64,000 nt of DNA from Piezodorus guildinii (GCA_023052935.1 CM041298.1:6095344-6159343); one strand, 5' to 3'; counted from the first letter of the stretch, positions 1-11,998 are shown. Translations and numbers: made by a program. Notes: generated from the letters alone by a model not told the origin.

Positions 1-349
1 TTACTATATTATTAAACTAGCTAATTTCGGTCTTTTTGCATTAAAATCTAGAATTTTTTCTTTACTATATTAATAAAACCATATTAAAGTTATGAAATGA
101 AATGTTCTGTTATGATTTGGAATGAAAATAAATGTGTAATAAGTATCTTAAGAAATTAATGACGTTTCTAAATCACGTTATTAAAGGACATGAGTGTTCA
201 TTAGATACAATTAAATTTAAGATTTAGATAAAACTAAATGAGGTGAATACAAAAATGTAAAAATATCAATTTCGTAAAAAATGTCCTTTAGTACCTTTTG
301 GAAATCAACGTCTCAATTATTCCATTATAGATATTCCTACATTTTCTAG
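1..349. other. AT-rich stretch, nothing recognised
   Basis: AT-rich sequence with short open frames only. I see no element end, conserved protein or RNA gene in it. Confidence 0.5.
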
Positions 350-535
350 GAGTAGCAGTGGTGTGCAAGGAGGTAGATTAGCCCTAGATCACCCTCAACC
401 GTCAGGTTTTCCCCCATTTTTGGGTACCCACTTTAAACAGGGCGAGCCTGCCCCAGGAATTCTTCAAACCCTAGCCCTAACTCCAGAGCCTGGAGAACTA
501 GTGCTCTATCCACTCTAGAACACGCCGCTCCTGAG
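350..535 (-). repeat. SINE1 copy (tRNA-derived), antisense
   Basis: Read on the minus strand it begins with a tRNA-like head: a GTGTTCTAGAGTGGATAGAG box (A-box-like) sits in the 500-530 region. The body is shared with the better SINE1 copy at 3551-3857, including the GGGTACCCA segment. The B box is damaged. It is a 5'-diverged, immobile copy. A genuine tRNA gene is ruled out because the body continues far past the tRNA head. Confidence 0.7.
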
Positions 536-1149
536 TAATAAGTAATTTTATAACTACGAGTTTATAAAATAATGAGTTTGAGATATATGTTAACATGATC
601 TTAATTGAGTTAGTGAACACATACCTAAAATAATACCGTGCAACTACGAAACACCTTGTATAAGGAATATTTGAAATAATTAAAAATGAAGAATATGGTC
701 GAGCGAAGATAGGGGCGACCTAAGGCCTGAAAAAGAGCGCTTTGACTCGACCCTTTTGAGTTGGATTATGGCGGGGCCGCTTCCCTTCACGGCCCTTTCC
801 CTTTTGTCCCTTAAATAAACCCCCAGCCCTTTTAAGGAACTGAATATTCACCGGAGGGTATATTGTCTTAAAATGACCGACCTGTCTCTCGGATGTGATT
901 TAAATCGATATTTACTAGTAAATCGAGTACAAGGCTTTGCTTTTAAGAGAAATATTATCACTATAGACCGGATTTCAATGATTTTGCACGTTATATTTGC
1001 TTGCGTGCATCAGCTTCAAACCCGGACAGCTATCCCGTTCATGTATTAGGTAATAATTAATTACCATATTATATTTCACGAAATTGCACGTTTTGCCCTT
1101 TTTAGATGAAACTTATGCTGTGTGCACAACCAGCAATGTATTTGTTTTT
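536..1149. other. unassigned intergenic or intronic sequence
   Basis: A slightly GC-richer patch at about 690-860 lies inside AT-rich DNA. It has no coding frame of note and no resemblance to the families found elsewhere in the window. Confidence 0.4.
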
Positions 1150-1300
1150 AACTTTCACTTACACTCTTACATCTACAAAGCCTTCAACCAAAAAACGATT
1201 CTACTTGCAGTAACAATATACGTAGAAAGAGCATACGACAATGTCAAACCGGCAATACTAATAGACAAATTGAAAGAACATGGTGTTACATTGCTCATAA
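1150..1300 (+). pseudogene. LINE reverse-transcriptase fragment
   Basis: The frame reads AFNQKTILLAVTIYVERAY followed by DNVKPAILIDKLKEHGV. This matches the reverse-transcriptase block of non-LTR retrotransposons (usually a phrase like DIEKAYDNV followed by L..KL...G), best fitting I-like elements. Only about 50 residues survive. The frame then runs into TA and poly-T sequence. It may belong to the same family as the LINE at 3108-5180. Confidence 0.65.
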
Positions 1301-1310
1301 CCATTGGAGA

Positions 1311-1341
<31 letters not shown>

Positions 1342-1414
1342 AAACATAAATTTTATTTTATTATTTTAGATAATAATATAATAGATTTTTTAATAAAACA
1401 CATGTTTCTATATA

Positions 1415-1600
1415 ATAATAATAATAATAATTTTATTTATTTGTCTTTAGGGCAATCCCCATACAAATAGAGCTGGCTGGCACAGCACAATTAATAAATT
1501 AATCACAAGCGAATATAAAATAATATAATTACAATTCGAATCAATATTTAAAACAAAAACAACAAAACACATATAACATAAACACAACAGTAAGCATAAA
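1415..1600 (-). repeat. CR1-like LINE 3' end fragment
   Basis: An AAT repeat runs into a segment resembling the 3' ends at about 1637 and 57425 (TTTATTTATTYTGGGAC-like, here TTTATTTGTCTTTAGGGCAA). It is read as the tail of a minus-strand LINE with a trinucleotide tail. No coding sequence survives. Confidence 0.4.
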
Positions 1601-1636
1601 GGTGCTGCAATCTTTATGATTAATTTTATCCAGCAT

Positions 1637-2520
1637 ATAATAATAATAATAATAATAATAAATTCTTTATTTATTCTGGGACAAGTCCCTTTTGAATAAT
1701 TTTACAAAGCATACAAACAGAACTTTAGTGTCTTAGAGTAAAAACATAAAACAAACAAAAAATAATAGAAAATAAAAAAGTGAACAATAGTGATACATTA
1801 AAAGGTAGCTTCTAATAATAGTAATAATTCTAATCAATAATAACAAAACTAGACAAAAGATAAAACAGAAAAATATGTCCATATATACAATATTTTAATT
1901 AATAGTGCTTTACTGTTTTAATGTTAAATTATTGAAATAATATAGTTAAATATACAGGTCCACCACAATGTAAGATGTTGCATTTAAATTATTGTTTCTA
2001 TATATTTTATTTAACTAATTTAAATTGAATTTGCAAATCTATTTAGGGCTCTTTGAAAATTGAATAGAGAGGAAGTGGTCGAATAGACGGTATTTGAAGG
2101 TCTGAAGAGTATCAGAATGTCGGATATATGAAGGAATGGAATTCCATACGAAAGAGGAGTGGATTAGGAAGGATCTGTCGAAGGCTGCGGTTCGATGAGG
2201 CGCCACATACAGGTCTGAAGGCCGTGAACGAGTGTTGCGGGAATGAATGGAGGATTTGAATGAAAACATATCTGAGATGTAAGATGGGCGGCGGGATTGA
2301 AGAACTTGGAAGAGGAAGGTTGCCAGGAAGTATTTACAACGGTAGGAGGAGTAAAGCCACTTCAACTCTTCGTAGAATCTCGTAACAGAAGTGTCCCTGG
2401 ATATCCCAAAGATGAAGCGAATGAAGCAGTTGAATAATCGTTTAAGTTTAGCGATATGATATACATAAATATCATAAATTAAATATAAGCGAATACTAAT
2501 TCCCCACAAATTACTAACAA
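1637..2520 (-). pseudogene. CR1-like LINE, 3' part, 5'-truncated
   Basis: The minus-strand open frame at 2039-2509 gives the reverse-transcriptase C-terminal tail seen in many invertebrate LINEs: FIRFIFGISRDTSVTRFYEELKW, then HSRNTRSRPSDLYVAPHRT, then FVWNSIPSYIRH. It aligns throughout with the copy at 57790-58230, so the family is real. The 3' end on the minus strand is at about 1637, where an AAT repeat is followed by TTCTTTATTTATTCTGGGAC. The N-terminal half, including endonuclease and catalytic YADD box, is absent. The clade is inferred from memory of the motif and could be L2 or another CR1-group lineage. Confidence 0.7.
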
Positions 2521-2575
2521 GTCCCGAAACCTTTAAGAGTGATTAACATTCTGAGAAAGGTGTTGAAATCTTATT

Positions 2576-3110
2576 TTAAGATTCTCTTTGACAAAAATAA
2601 ATAATGATTTCAGGTCCATTACGTGAGGTTCCGCAAATTTCGTAAAAGACATCAATACTCACATCATTTAATACGGGCATATAACGGGTTCTATTGTCAT
2701 GGTATGCGGGACATCGAGCAAAAAAATGGAAACAATCTTCCAATGCGTCTCCTTCACAAACTGGGCACTGCACCTGTGGGTCCAGACTATACTTCTGCGG
2801 GCCGACACTAAAGGAGATGGCGTACTTTCCCGACAGTCTGATCTGAGCTAAAGTCCTAACATACGCGATATTGCATCCTAACATTAGATAACTTTGCGGA
2901 AGGACGGTGTCAGCAAAGACCTTACTGTACCACGGGCTATAGGTCGACTCTTGGAGCATGGCTATATCCTTCATTCTCATATATTTGCAGTAGCCCTCCA
3001 AAATATCCCTCTCCCTGGTTCTAACAGTAATAGAGTCAATTGGATCAATCAACCAATTGGATATGTAGTTACCTATTACCTGATTCACACCTACGTTTGA
3101 TTCATATAAT
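2576..3110 (-). pseudogene. LINE C-terminal region with zinc knuckle
   Basis: The minus frame encodes the thumb and tail of a non-LTR reverse transcriptase, ending in a Cys-rich finger: CPVCEGDALEDCFHFFARC (C..C....H....C). Before it comes a helical block (TLAQIRLSGKYA). The layout resembles the C-terminus of R1- or LOA-like LINEs. The fragment ends abruptly at about 3110, where a different LINE begins on the other strand, so one element was interrupted by or joined to another. A stop shortly after the finger gives the natural C-terminus. Confidence 0.65.
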
Positions 3111-5180
3111 GGTTTACCCCAAGAAGACGTCCTCAGTCCCATACTTTTTAATTTATATACTGAGCACATCACTAATAACCCACCAGATGACTGCGAAATC
3201 ATACAATTTGCACTGCATTGTATTGTATTGATTTCCTTATCTATGCTATAGTAGAAACCCCAGAGAAAGGAATACAAATAATAAAAAGTGCTTATGAAAA
3301 CTTAATACAAGGATTTAAAAACATCGGATTGGGAATCAACCTTGGAAAAAGTAAATTGATACCATTTACAAGAAAACGAAAATTTGACTTAAGAAGCTTT
3401 GAACATTATCACTCCTAACTATAGCCTCGTTGCGCAAGATCAAATAAACTTCCTGGGTATGACTTTTGATCGTAAGCTTCATTTGAAAACATATTTGATT
3501 AATATAAAGAATCGTGCTAAAAAAAATGTCGATTTATTAAAACTCATAGCGGCGTGGTCTAGTGGATAGAGCACTAGTCTGCTGTGCTCCGGGTCCTGGG
3601 TTCGAATCCCGGCTGTGGCAGAAATATTATTTTATTATGTTAATTCAGTCGGGGGGCGACCCTAGGGTATGGAGACCCTCCTGGGGCAGACCCAGCCTCT
3701 ATAAAGTGGGTACCCAAATTAATTGGGGAAAAACAAGGTGGCTGAGCGTGATTAAGGCCTAATCACCTCATTGCACTGCCGTTGGCCTAGAAACAGTACG
3801 AATCTCTATATGTACTGACCCATGGGTTGTAGTGGTACAGGTTTTTTTTTGTTTTTTTTAAAACTCATAGCAGGGATTTACTGGGGTTCCCACCCCCACA
3901 ATATGCATTACAAATCCATTATCCGATCCATTTTTGAATACTGTTGCTTGATTTACAACAAACGAAATCTGCTCGCATAAAAAAAATAAATACGGTTTCG
4001 AAATGTGCAATTAAAATATGCATCGGGGCCTTTAAATGCACTGCTGAATGATGCAGGAGAGATACCCCTACCCTTGAGGAGAGCCTGGCTCACCAAGAAG
4101 TACATTATAAAAAGTTTTTTCTGATCAAAGGCACCCAGTAAGAAAAGCAATTACCTAAAATAACATTTATTGTCCCCACATGAAAAGTCTAATAACAGAA
4201 ATGAAACCTCTACTTCCGGCAACACAAACAACTAAACATCTCTAAGATTCCTATTACAATGCTGCAAATCAATAGCAATTCCAAATTACCTACCACACAC
4301 GGAAGAAAATCTTCATATAACCCAACCATATTGGCTTTGAGCACAATAGTAAACGATTACCCAGGCCATGTTCAAATCTTCACGGATGCTTTCAAATCTG
4401 CCTACCAAACTTCAATAGCTGTTATTGATCCAGTCAAAGAATTTGCAATTTCAGTCGCTCTACCTTCTAAATTCAGTATTCTTAGTGCTAAACTGTATGC
4501 CATTCTCAAAGCAATTTTGTACTGTCAACGCGAATTCTCTAACGCCAAGATAGTCATATTCACAGACTCGGCATACTCTGTGCAAATGTGCAAATTATTG
4601 AAACATGTATACAAAAACAAATTAACATCATATATAGTTATTGCAGAAAATTATCCGGAATATAAAAACCGGTAGCAAAAGTTATTGCTTCCAATGGATA
4701 CCGAGCCATGTACGACTGTCAGGAAATGAAGCGGCAGATAGAGCTGCCGGGAAAAAACAAACTACAAAAGAAAATGCCAAAGTACCTCTCCAAGACCTTT
4801 TAAAATGTCTGCTGAAAGAAACAGTCCAGGAATGGCAGGATAAATATGACTGGGAGGCACAATTTAAAGGTAAGGACTATTATCAAACCCAGCCAACCGT
4901 AAGCCTGATACCATGGTTCTCAAAGACCCAACAACCCGATAGAAAAGAAATTGCACAACTAATAAGATACCATGGCTGCACAAAAAAATATCACAATTTA
5001 ATGAAAATAGAAAATGATGGCAGTTGCGTAACATGCCAAGTCCCTGAAGACCCGCGCCACATTCTATTCCGATGCAAGAAATATGGGAAGCAAAGAGAAG
5101 CGATGGTTCCCCTAGAAACAGAGGTCATGTTTTTACAACAGTTAGATAAAAAAATGTTAATAATGATCAAGTAGTTCTTT
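3108..5180 (+). pseudogene. I-like LINE: reverse transcriptase and RNase H
   Basis: The segment starts at the PQG box (LPQEDVLSPILFNLYTEH), so it is 5'-truncated. The catalytic YADD is destroyed: the frame reads FALHCIVL instead. The thumb (INFLGMTFDRKLHLKTY) follows, is split by SINE1 at 3551-3857, and resumes with GIYWGSHPHNMHYKSIIRS, then GEIPLPLRRAWL. An RNase H domain follows from about 4360: FTDAFKSAY (first Asp), SAKLYAI (catalytic Glu replaced by Lys), FTDSAYSVQ (Asp), and after a frameshift near 4660 WIPSHVRLSGNEAADRA (Asp). The tail has a Cys/His finger (CVTCQVPEDPRHILFRC). It ends at about 5175. Reverse transcriptase plus RNase H and the GEIPL.LRR motif favour the I group. It cannot be active. 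Confidence 0.8.
3551..3857 (+). mobile_element. SINE1, best copy, with 12-bp target duplication
   Basis: The head is tRNA-like: A-box-like GTGGTCTAGTGGATAGAGC and B box GGTTCGAATCC. A body of about 230 bp ends in a T-rich tail. The target duplication AAAACTCATAGC is found at 3539-3550 and 3860-3871. The insertion splits the thumb region of the I-like LINE, so it is younger than that LINE. Mobilising LINE unknown. A tRNA gene is excluded by the body and the duplication. Confidence 0.9.
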
Positions 5181-5519
5181 ATTAACGCTCAGTGCAAAAT
5201 ATAGAAAAAAAAATTACTTCACCGAATTTATTTTAATTTTAATAGTGTTATTATTTTATTTTTTCTAACTCCTCTGAGTAGCCTTCCTCTCTAATTTACA
5301 TTCTTTTGTTTTATTCTCTAATTATTTAATTTATTGATTATTTTTGGTTCCGTAACCTAAGTTTTTATTAAACTGTGTCAAACATGCATTGACCATATTG
5401 GTGTCAAGCCTTGACGGTGACTTGTATATAAAAAAATTCGTTTAAATCACGACAAATCAAAACACATATCGTTCACACTATGACAAAACACTTGCCTACC
5501 AATTTTTATCGACAACAAC
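5181..5519. other. AT-rich flank of LINE remnants
   Basis: This probably contains the 3' UTR of the preceding I-like LINE. No coding frame or repeat end is recognisable. Confidence 0.35.
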
Positions 5520-6010
5520 CAAATTCCTCAGACCGGCTCTGTACATTACCTAGGACTGACACTCCATCGAAGGATAACTTGGGACCCACATGTCAAGATT
5601 AAAAGACAGACCCTCAACCACCGACTGAAAGTACTATACTCACCTTTATCTAAATCATCAAAATTAAAAACTAGACAGAAACTGAATACATACAGACATA
5701 CCTACTTAAGCCAATATGGACTACGCTTCACAGATTTCTGGTTCAGCAAAAAAGCCTCACATCCAAAAATTGCAATAATTTCAATCCAAAATTTTAAGAC
5801 TCATAACGACAGCTCCTTGGTACGTAAACAACGGAACCCTACATACGGACTTACAACAACCAACAGTTGACCAACATATACGAACAGTCTATTCTCGTTT
5901 TTCACAGTAAACACGGACACGACAATACACTGATTAACGACATGTCAATAGCTGAAATGCTAGTCACAAGATGACTGAAGAGAAGCTGGATGAGAGACCT
6001 CCTCTACCTA
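5520..6010 (+). pseudogene. Jockey-like LINE, decayed C-terminal region
   Basis: Frames joined across stops read VHYLGLTLHRRITWDPHVKI and then a YGLRFTDFW-like block, which are degraded versions of the YLGL.LD.RLTW..H and P.WTYG..LW signatures of Jockey reverse transcriptases. The end resembles the RRLKRSWPRDLL C-terminus of better copies at about 5975-6000. It is more diverged than the Jockey copies at 33.6 kb and 49.6 kb, hence older or from another subfamily. Confidence 0.6.
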
Positions 6011-6019
6011 AATTAAAGC

Positions 6020-6641
6020 CTAGGAAGGGGTGCTGCTGGCCACTTTTCTTTCCCATTCCTACCATGCCTGATCTCAATATGTACAGCACATTTGCTGATT
6101 GTCAGATAGCTTCTGACAGGCGTGAATATAGATATGAAGAGAAAAAAAAAAACTTTCACTTACTAATATAGTAAGGAAAAGTATTGCAATATATCAATCA
6201 TTAATTATTCCAGTACTTACTTATAGGTACCAGACATCTTCGCTAACAAACAAGCTAGAGAGAAAGATAAATTTCTGTAAACGAAGAATGACATGGTTAT
6301 TATTTGAGTGACCATGAGTGATATAATATACAATAACTTTTACAGTGGTTAAAAGATGTCAAGATGACAGTTCTGCGATACACACTTCAATTAACTCGCA
6401 ATAAAACCTAAAAATACTTCTAAAAGCAATTAATCACAGAATTATTACAAGGAAGAATAACCCTAGACTGGACGAAAACAAACTAAGGAAAGATAAACAT
6501 CAGATGCCCCCAAAGACCACAGAGACTAGCCTGTGGAGTTCCTGCAATCCGTTGGGCGGTTGCCAATACTGCGTCTCCGACCCACCAGAACAAGTATCTG
6601 TGTCACCTGCTGCCATCTTTTAAATTAATTTGTAGAAGGTA
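6020..6641. other. unassigned segment between LINE and mariner
   Basis: Includes a somewhat GC-richer block at 6450-6620. I see no conserved protein in it and no element boundary before the mariner TA at 6640. Confidence 0.4.
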
Positions 6642-7500
6642 TTGGGTTGTTTCTCATGAAATGTCCGTTTTTATAGTTTCTGAAATACATAAGGGATTTT
6701 GCAGGTCTCTGTTGTTTTCTTCCGAATGTTTACATATTTAAAGCAGTTACATATATAACAGTTACTAATCCTCTACCTTTGTATTATAAACATCAGCTTT
6801 CCAATCAATTACCCACTTTTTAGTATACCTCCAAATATGAACATGTAAACACGCGATTTTCGAGTAATATTTTTGTACAAGTTTAAACTCGGCCATCCAG
6901 CAGCTAAATAGCAAATAGAAATGTTTGCAAGGCGTTTGGGGAAGGGAGGGTTAATGAACGGACCATTCGCCGTTGGTTTGCTAAGTTTTCAGCTGTGGAT
7001 ACCGACTTGGAAAACTTGCCCAGAGGAAGACCTCCGTCCGTAATAGACAACGATGTCCTCAAACATACAGTAGAAGGAAACCGCTACCAAACAGTTAAAG
7101 GACTCTCAGCACAACTAAATGCAAGTGCATCTACCGTTTGAAGACATTTAAAGTGTATTGGGAAAGTAAAAAAGCTCGATTCATGGGTACCTCATGATCT
7201 CACTGAGCGGCATGTTTCATATTCTCCCGACTTGTCTCCAACAGATTACCACCTGCTAAGGAATCAAGACAATTTTGTCAAAGGAAAACTTTTTGAAAAT
7301 GATGATCAAGTGAAAAGTGCGTTTTCAGATTTTGTTTCACTTCAAAACTCAGAGTTTTTCAGTTCGGGGATAAAAAAAGTTGGGAAAAAATGTGTAAAAA
7401 AGAAGGTAAATACTTCGAATAAAATTATCTTGTTTTCATATCGTATTTTTAATAAAAATCCTTTACCTTGAAAACGGACATTTCATGTGTCACAACCCAA
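6642..7500 (+). mobile_element. mariner copy 1, internally deleted, both ends present
   Basis: Terminal inverted repeats TTGGGTTGTTTCTCATGAAA at the left and, inverted, TTTCATGTGTCACAACCCAA at the right, flanked by TA on both sides (6640-6641, 7501-7502). Inside are decayed transposase frames: a start-less helix-turn-helix part, KKLDSWVPHDLTERH, then a jump to YSPDLSPTDYH and a C-terminal frame at 7232-7471. The segment carrying the first two catalytic aspartates is missing. Only the third Asp (SPTD) remains. The protein resembles cecropia-type mariners such as Hsmar1. Non-autonomous at best. Confidence 0.88.
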
Positions 7501-7739
7501 TATATCTACAGGATGTGTCAAATTTAAATAAAACAACCACAGAAGGGTGCAGGGGACTGCAAATTTAAGTCAAAAAGTCCTTTAACCGCTTTGCTTTCTT
7601 TTGGAAAAAATTCACAAAAAAATGAATATTCCTAGTCATTCGCTCTCTTATAGTACACTTGTATTTGTGATTGTTTGGATCTTGAGATACATAAACACAC
7701 GATATTATCCTATATATTTTTAATTTCTTTACATTCTTA

Positions 7740-9370
7740 CTTTTTTCTATGCGTCCTTTATCAGTCTTTAATTACCTTGAATGCTTTCTAAAAGCAAACG
7801 AATGAAGTTCCATCTTACCCAGAAGCACTGTGATGACCTTGGTCGAATTTCAAGAGCACAGTAATGTAAAAAGCACTACTACTACTACTCTTGTGTTAAA
7901 TTCTTTCTTTCTTACAAGAGTCCTTCATCACTTACGAATGACATTGAATGCTTTCTAAAAGGAATCGAATAAAGTCCGCTCTATCTCAAAAGCATTGTGA
8001 TGACCTTGGACGAGCTCCAAGAGCTCTGCAAGGACATCTGGTGGTTATCAAAAGCACTACTATGACCTTGAGGGTAATCCAAAAGCACGATAATGGCCTT
8101 GAATGCAGTCATAACTTCAGGAGAACCTAAATGACTTACTGTGCAATGCTAGATCAATCGTACGACCAGAGCAACTTGATTGCGTTAAATGACCTTGGAT
8201 GTTCTGCAGTACAGATGCAAGGGACTTATGAATCTTATAATGGCCTTCATAGCACATCTAAAGCATTACGATGCATAACAGAAACAGTAAAACCATGCTG
8301 GATAGCATTTGATTTAACGATATCCTTATTAGGGAGAAAATCGCTAAAGAACACATCTTCTTTTCAGTTGTTCGCTTGAGCTATATTCTTTTGTTAATTT
8401 ATTTACATTGTTGCTTTTTTCTTTAAGCCCTTAGTCAGTCTTTAGTGACCTTGAATGATTTCTAAAAGAAAATGAATGAAGTTCGTTTTTACCCAAAACC
8501 TCTGTCATGACCTTGGACGAACTCTTACTACTATAACCTTGAGGGTAATCTAGAAGCACTATAATGGCCTTGAACGCAGACATAACGATCTTCGATGCAG
8601 TACAATAGCGAACAGGAGCAAATGAAATACTATGCAATATATATCAATCGCATAACGTTCAGAGCGATTTGATTGTGGTAAATAAACTAGGACGTTCTAC
8701 AGTACAGATGATAGGAATTTTGATTGAATCCTATAATGACCTTCGGAGCACATCATTACGGTGCTTAACAGAAACAGTTAAACCATAATGGATACCATTT
8801 GATTTTTCACCTAATTTTGGAGAAAATTACTAAAGAATCTTCTTCTAAGTTTGTGTTAATTTCTTTACATTCTTTCTTTCTTCTGTGAGTCTTTCATCAC
8901 TCTTTAATGACCTTGAATACTTTCTAAAAGGAATCGAATGAAGTTCGCTCTCACCCAAAACCTCTGTGAGATTGGACAAACTCCAAGAGCACTGTAATGC
9001 CATCTAGTGGTTCTCAAATGCAATACTTTAACTTTATGGGTAACCCAAAAACACTATAATGGTTTTAAACCCAGTTAATTGGAGACTTAATGGTCTTCGA
9101 AAAAGTACAACAGCGATCAGGAGCACTTACTATGCATTACTAGATCAATCTAATCGGAATAGTTTAATTTATATCCAAAAGAAAATGAATATAAATTAAC
9201 AACAAAAGCATTGTGATGATCTTGGACGAACTCAAAGAGCACAGTGATGATATCTAGTTGTTTTTAAAAGCTTTACCATAACCTTGAATATTGCCTTATT
9301 TTGGAGAAAATTACAAAATAACAAAAAAAAAATGCACATCTTCTTGTTAGTTGTTCTCTAGTATTTGTAT
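7740..9370 (+). repeat. satellite-like tandem array, unit about 480 bp
   Basis: A phrase beginning GACCTTGAATGCTTTCTAAA recurs at about 7770, 7940, 8448 and 8908, giving units of roughly 460-510 bp (the first shortened). Each unit has an inner period of about 34 bp built on AAAAGCACTATAATGGCCTTG-like segments. The array resumes at about 10290 on the far side of the Helentron-like copy H1, so H1 inserted into it. Open frames inside the array (7948-8379) follow the repeat and are unlikely to be genes. Confidence 0.8.
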
Positions 9371-9377
9371 GTTTTTT

Positions 9378-10270
9378 ACTTTCACTTACTATATATAGTA
9401 AGGGGAAGTATTGCGACCGTGAAAATTTTCAAATTCCAGTTTTCAACGGAAATACACGTTTTAGGGTCCCCTGAGTCCAAATAACTAAGTCCCGCAAAAA
9501 GGTCTGTGTGTGTGGTAACTCTCGGGCGGAAACGGTAAGTCCTATGAAACTGAAATTTCATATTTAAGACAACTATACGCCCGAGACGTGACAAAACTTT
9601 TTTCATCAAAATGAGCTTACCAGAAGAGCCACTTTATAGCATGCATTTTTCACCTTTTTTCGATTTTCTCGAAAACGGTTCCGACGATTTTGATTAAACT
9701 CGCTATATCGATGTAAACTTTAATGGGCTTTAATATCATGTAGGTTTTGTTTGGATAAAAATGGTCTGACAGGGTTTTAATGCCGATATTTTAAATTTTC
9801 TTCCCCTAACGTACCTTTAATTTTGTAGATTCAATAATAATAACTAGATTATCTTGTTAACGCTGATGAAAAACTGGTAAATATATTAATTGAATAAATT
9901 CGATACCCAACTAAAGGAGAAAACAGAAAAAATATTTTTTTAATGCAATTTTTCGTTTTTGAACATAAGAGCAGTAATATACATGTATGATATACCGTTG
10001 GAAAGCTAAAGATTTTAGAAAAAATATCATCTCATACACAAGCTTTTAAAAGTTAATGGAGAGTGATGAAAAGAAGACAAAACTTACTGATTATTTAAGA
10101 TAATAATATAATAGATTTTATAATGAAACAAATGTTTCTATATAAATTCAATTTGATTAATTCCTTAATAATTTCACGTATTTTTATCTCTAACTGTATT
10201 TGAAAATTCTTTCATTGATTTTAAAAATGGAGGTTAGTGAAAGTCGTGTGTTGCCCGCACCAGATTTTTT
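9378..10270 (+). mobile_element. Helentron-like non-autonomous element, copy H1
   Basis: This is the near-full-length reference copy of the family in forward orientation. The left end is ACTTTCACTTAC followed by a palindrome CTTACTATATATAGTAAG. The right end carries the inverse (here G-TTAGTGAAAGT, one mismatch), then GTGTGTTGCCCGCAC, which can form a 5-bp hairpin with one wobble pair, then CAGA and a T-run. A short GT repeat lies near 9510. No protein is encoded. The 75-aa open frame at 9382-9609 is a shadow. It is inserted in a T-run inside the satellite array. Assignment to Helentrons (HINE/DINE-1-like) is inference from end structure. Confidence 0.8.
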
Positions 10271-10289
10271 TTGTTCTTGTTTTCCTAAT

Positions 10290-10575
10290 TGAGCCCTTCG
10301 TCAGTCTTGACCTTGAATGCTTCCTAAAGGCAAATGAATGAAGTTCGATCTTACCCAAAACCATTGTGATTATATTGAACGAACTCCAAGAGAACTGCAA
10401 TGACATTAGGTAGCTTACAAAAGCATTACTATAACCTTGAATGTAATACTGAAGCACTATAATGGCCGTGAACCCAGTCATAACGATATCCGATGCAGTA
10501 CAATAGCGATTAGACGGAACTAAATGACTTGCTATGCAATGCTAGATCAATCGTAAAACCAGAGCGATTTGATAC
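10290..10575 (+). repeat. satellite-like array, part right of H1
   Basis: Continues the unit of the 7740-9370 array (CTTGACCTTGAATGCTTCCT and then the AGCACTATAATGGCC core), interrupted by H1 and cut off by a Jockey fragment. Confidence 0.75.
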
Positions 10576-10800
10576 TGTAGGGCAGGAAGACATTGGTTTC
10601 CAACGAAGGGTGGAGGTTATTTGATGGGATTTGTTAGAATTCGTTTTTATTCTCCAGTTCTGACGCCATGATTCTAGGTCTTTGATGTGGGTTTGAAGGG
10701 TATGAGAGGCAACAAATGGACCACTATGACCTGATAACTCGTAGGTGTCATCAGCATAGGTAGAAAGGAAAGTGTTGGGATGGGTTCTGATGTTATATAA
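10558..10800 (-). pseudogene. Jockey-like reverse-transcriptase fragment with YADD
   Basis: Read on the minus strand: NTFLSTYADDTYELSGHSG, then an HTLQTHIKDLESW and QNWRIKTNSNKSHQIT block. The catalytic YADD is intact, but both ends of the element are missing. It matches the same region of the longer copy at 33627-34640. Confidence 0.75.
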
Positions 10801-11685
10801 TTAAAACGAAAATAAATATTCTCATTGAAACTAAATTTAATTCTTTCTTATTGTTTCAATTTCAATTTATTAAAAAGTTTTACTGAGATTCATTTCAACA
10901 AGATATATGTAAGTGAATGTCTTGTGTATGTGCGCGCGTATATTGGGTTTTCACTATATATTATTTTATTATATTGCAAAAAAAAAATTTTAAAATAGTG
11001 CACTGATGACCTTAGGGTTTTGTGCCTTGAAGCCGTAATAAACAAAAAAATTATATATTATTATAACAAAGCAGTTCGAGGAGCAATACCATTATAGGAT
11101 ATTTTATTACAACAAAATTGCTTTGCCTAAAATAATAAGAAAACATTCGTCGAGGGAAAGTTTACGAAGTATATTGGAAGATTCTACCTTAAATATTGGA
11201 TTCCTCGCCACAGAAGTTGTTTTTGGTTTATGCAAATCCAGTGATGCCTAGATAGTGAATAACAAACGACTTTTCTAATATCAACCCTAACTATAACAAA
11301 TGCCTCCTGTAGTCGATGGAGAGAAAAAAAATATTTTTGTTTGATAGATATAAAGTATATTATAAATAAATTTTAAAAAAACCCACACCTCTACAACTCT
11401 AAAGGGTCTTGGGCTCAGTACATATAGAAACATGTACTCATTTTAAGCTAACGTACGTGCAGGGAGGTGATCAAGCTTATAGAATTATTTATTCAGGGAT
11501 CACATAAAACTGCTATAACTACAGTCGTGGTCACAGGAAATGCAAAATTCAATTCCTTTAAAAATAGAGCCATCTGCCACGTTTGAACCACTACACCAAA
11601 GCTGACCTCCTAATCCGATTAAGAAAGAGGAAAAGAAAAAAAAAAATTATCAATGGAATATTGCTCATAAATTTATAACTTTAAA
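10801..11685. other. unassigned AT-rich stretch
   Basis: No coding frame or repeat end seen. Contains poly-A runs near 10980 and scattered short repeats. A segment near 11040-11280 is unique within the window as far as I can read. Confidence 0.4.
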
Positions 11686-11998
11686 GGGGAGCCCGTAGCT
11701 GAGTGGCTAGCGTGCTAGTTTCTCACTCCAAAGGTTGTGAGTTCGAATCCCAGTCCGGACGGGAATTTTTCAGACTGGTAATTAAATTTACTCACAAAAA
11801 TTTCGAATTCACACACAGCCTCTCCTCCTGGTATGAGAGACCCGTGAGCCAATTGGTGGCCACACACCGAAATAGGCGTAGGGAGTGATGACCCCACCCC
11901 ATAAAATTTTATCGCGAAACGTGAGTGTATTCCTCCAGCAGATAAAACCAGGCGGCCAAGAGCTTACACGGTACGTCGCGCCAGCGGAAAAAAAAAAT
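11686..11998 (+). mobile_element. SINE2 (tRNA-derived) copy
   Basis: The head has an A-box-like GTAGCTGAGTGGCTAGCGTG and a B box GAGTTCGAATCCC. The body contains CGTAGGGAGTGATGACCC and ends GTCGCGCCAGCGGAAA plus an A-run. The same structure occurs at 25209-25502 and, inverted, 57030-57312. The head resembles a class II tRNA (Leu/Ser type). No clean target duplication found for this copy. Confidence 0.85.

Noticed and set aside
7948..8379. Two adjacent open frames of 60 and 82 codons
   Set aside because: They lie in the satellite-like units and are not kept in the other units.
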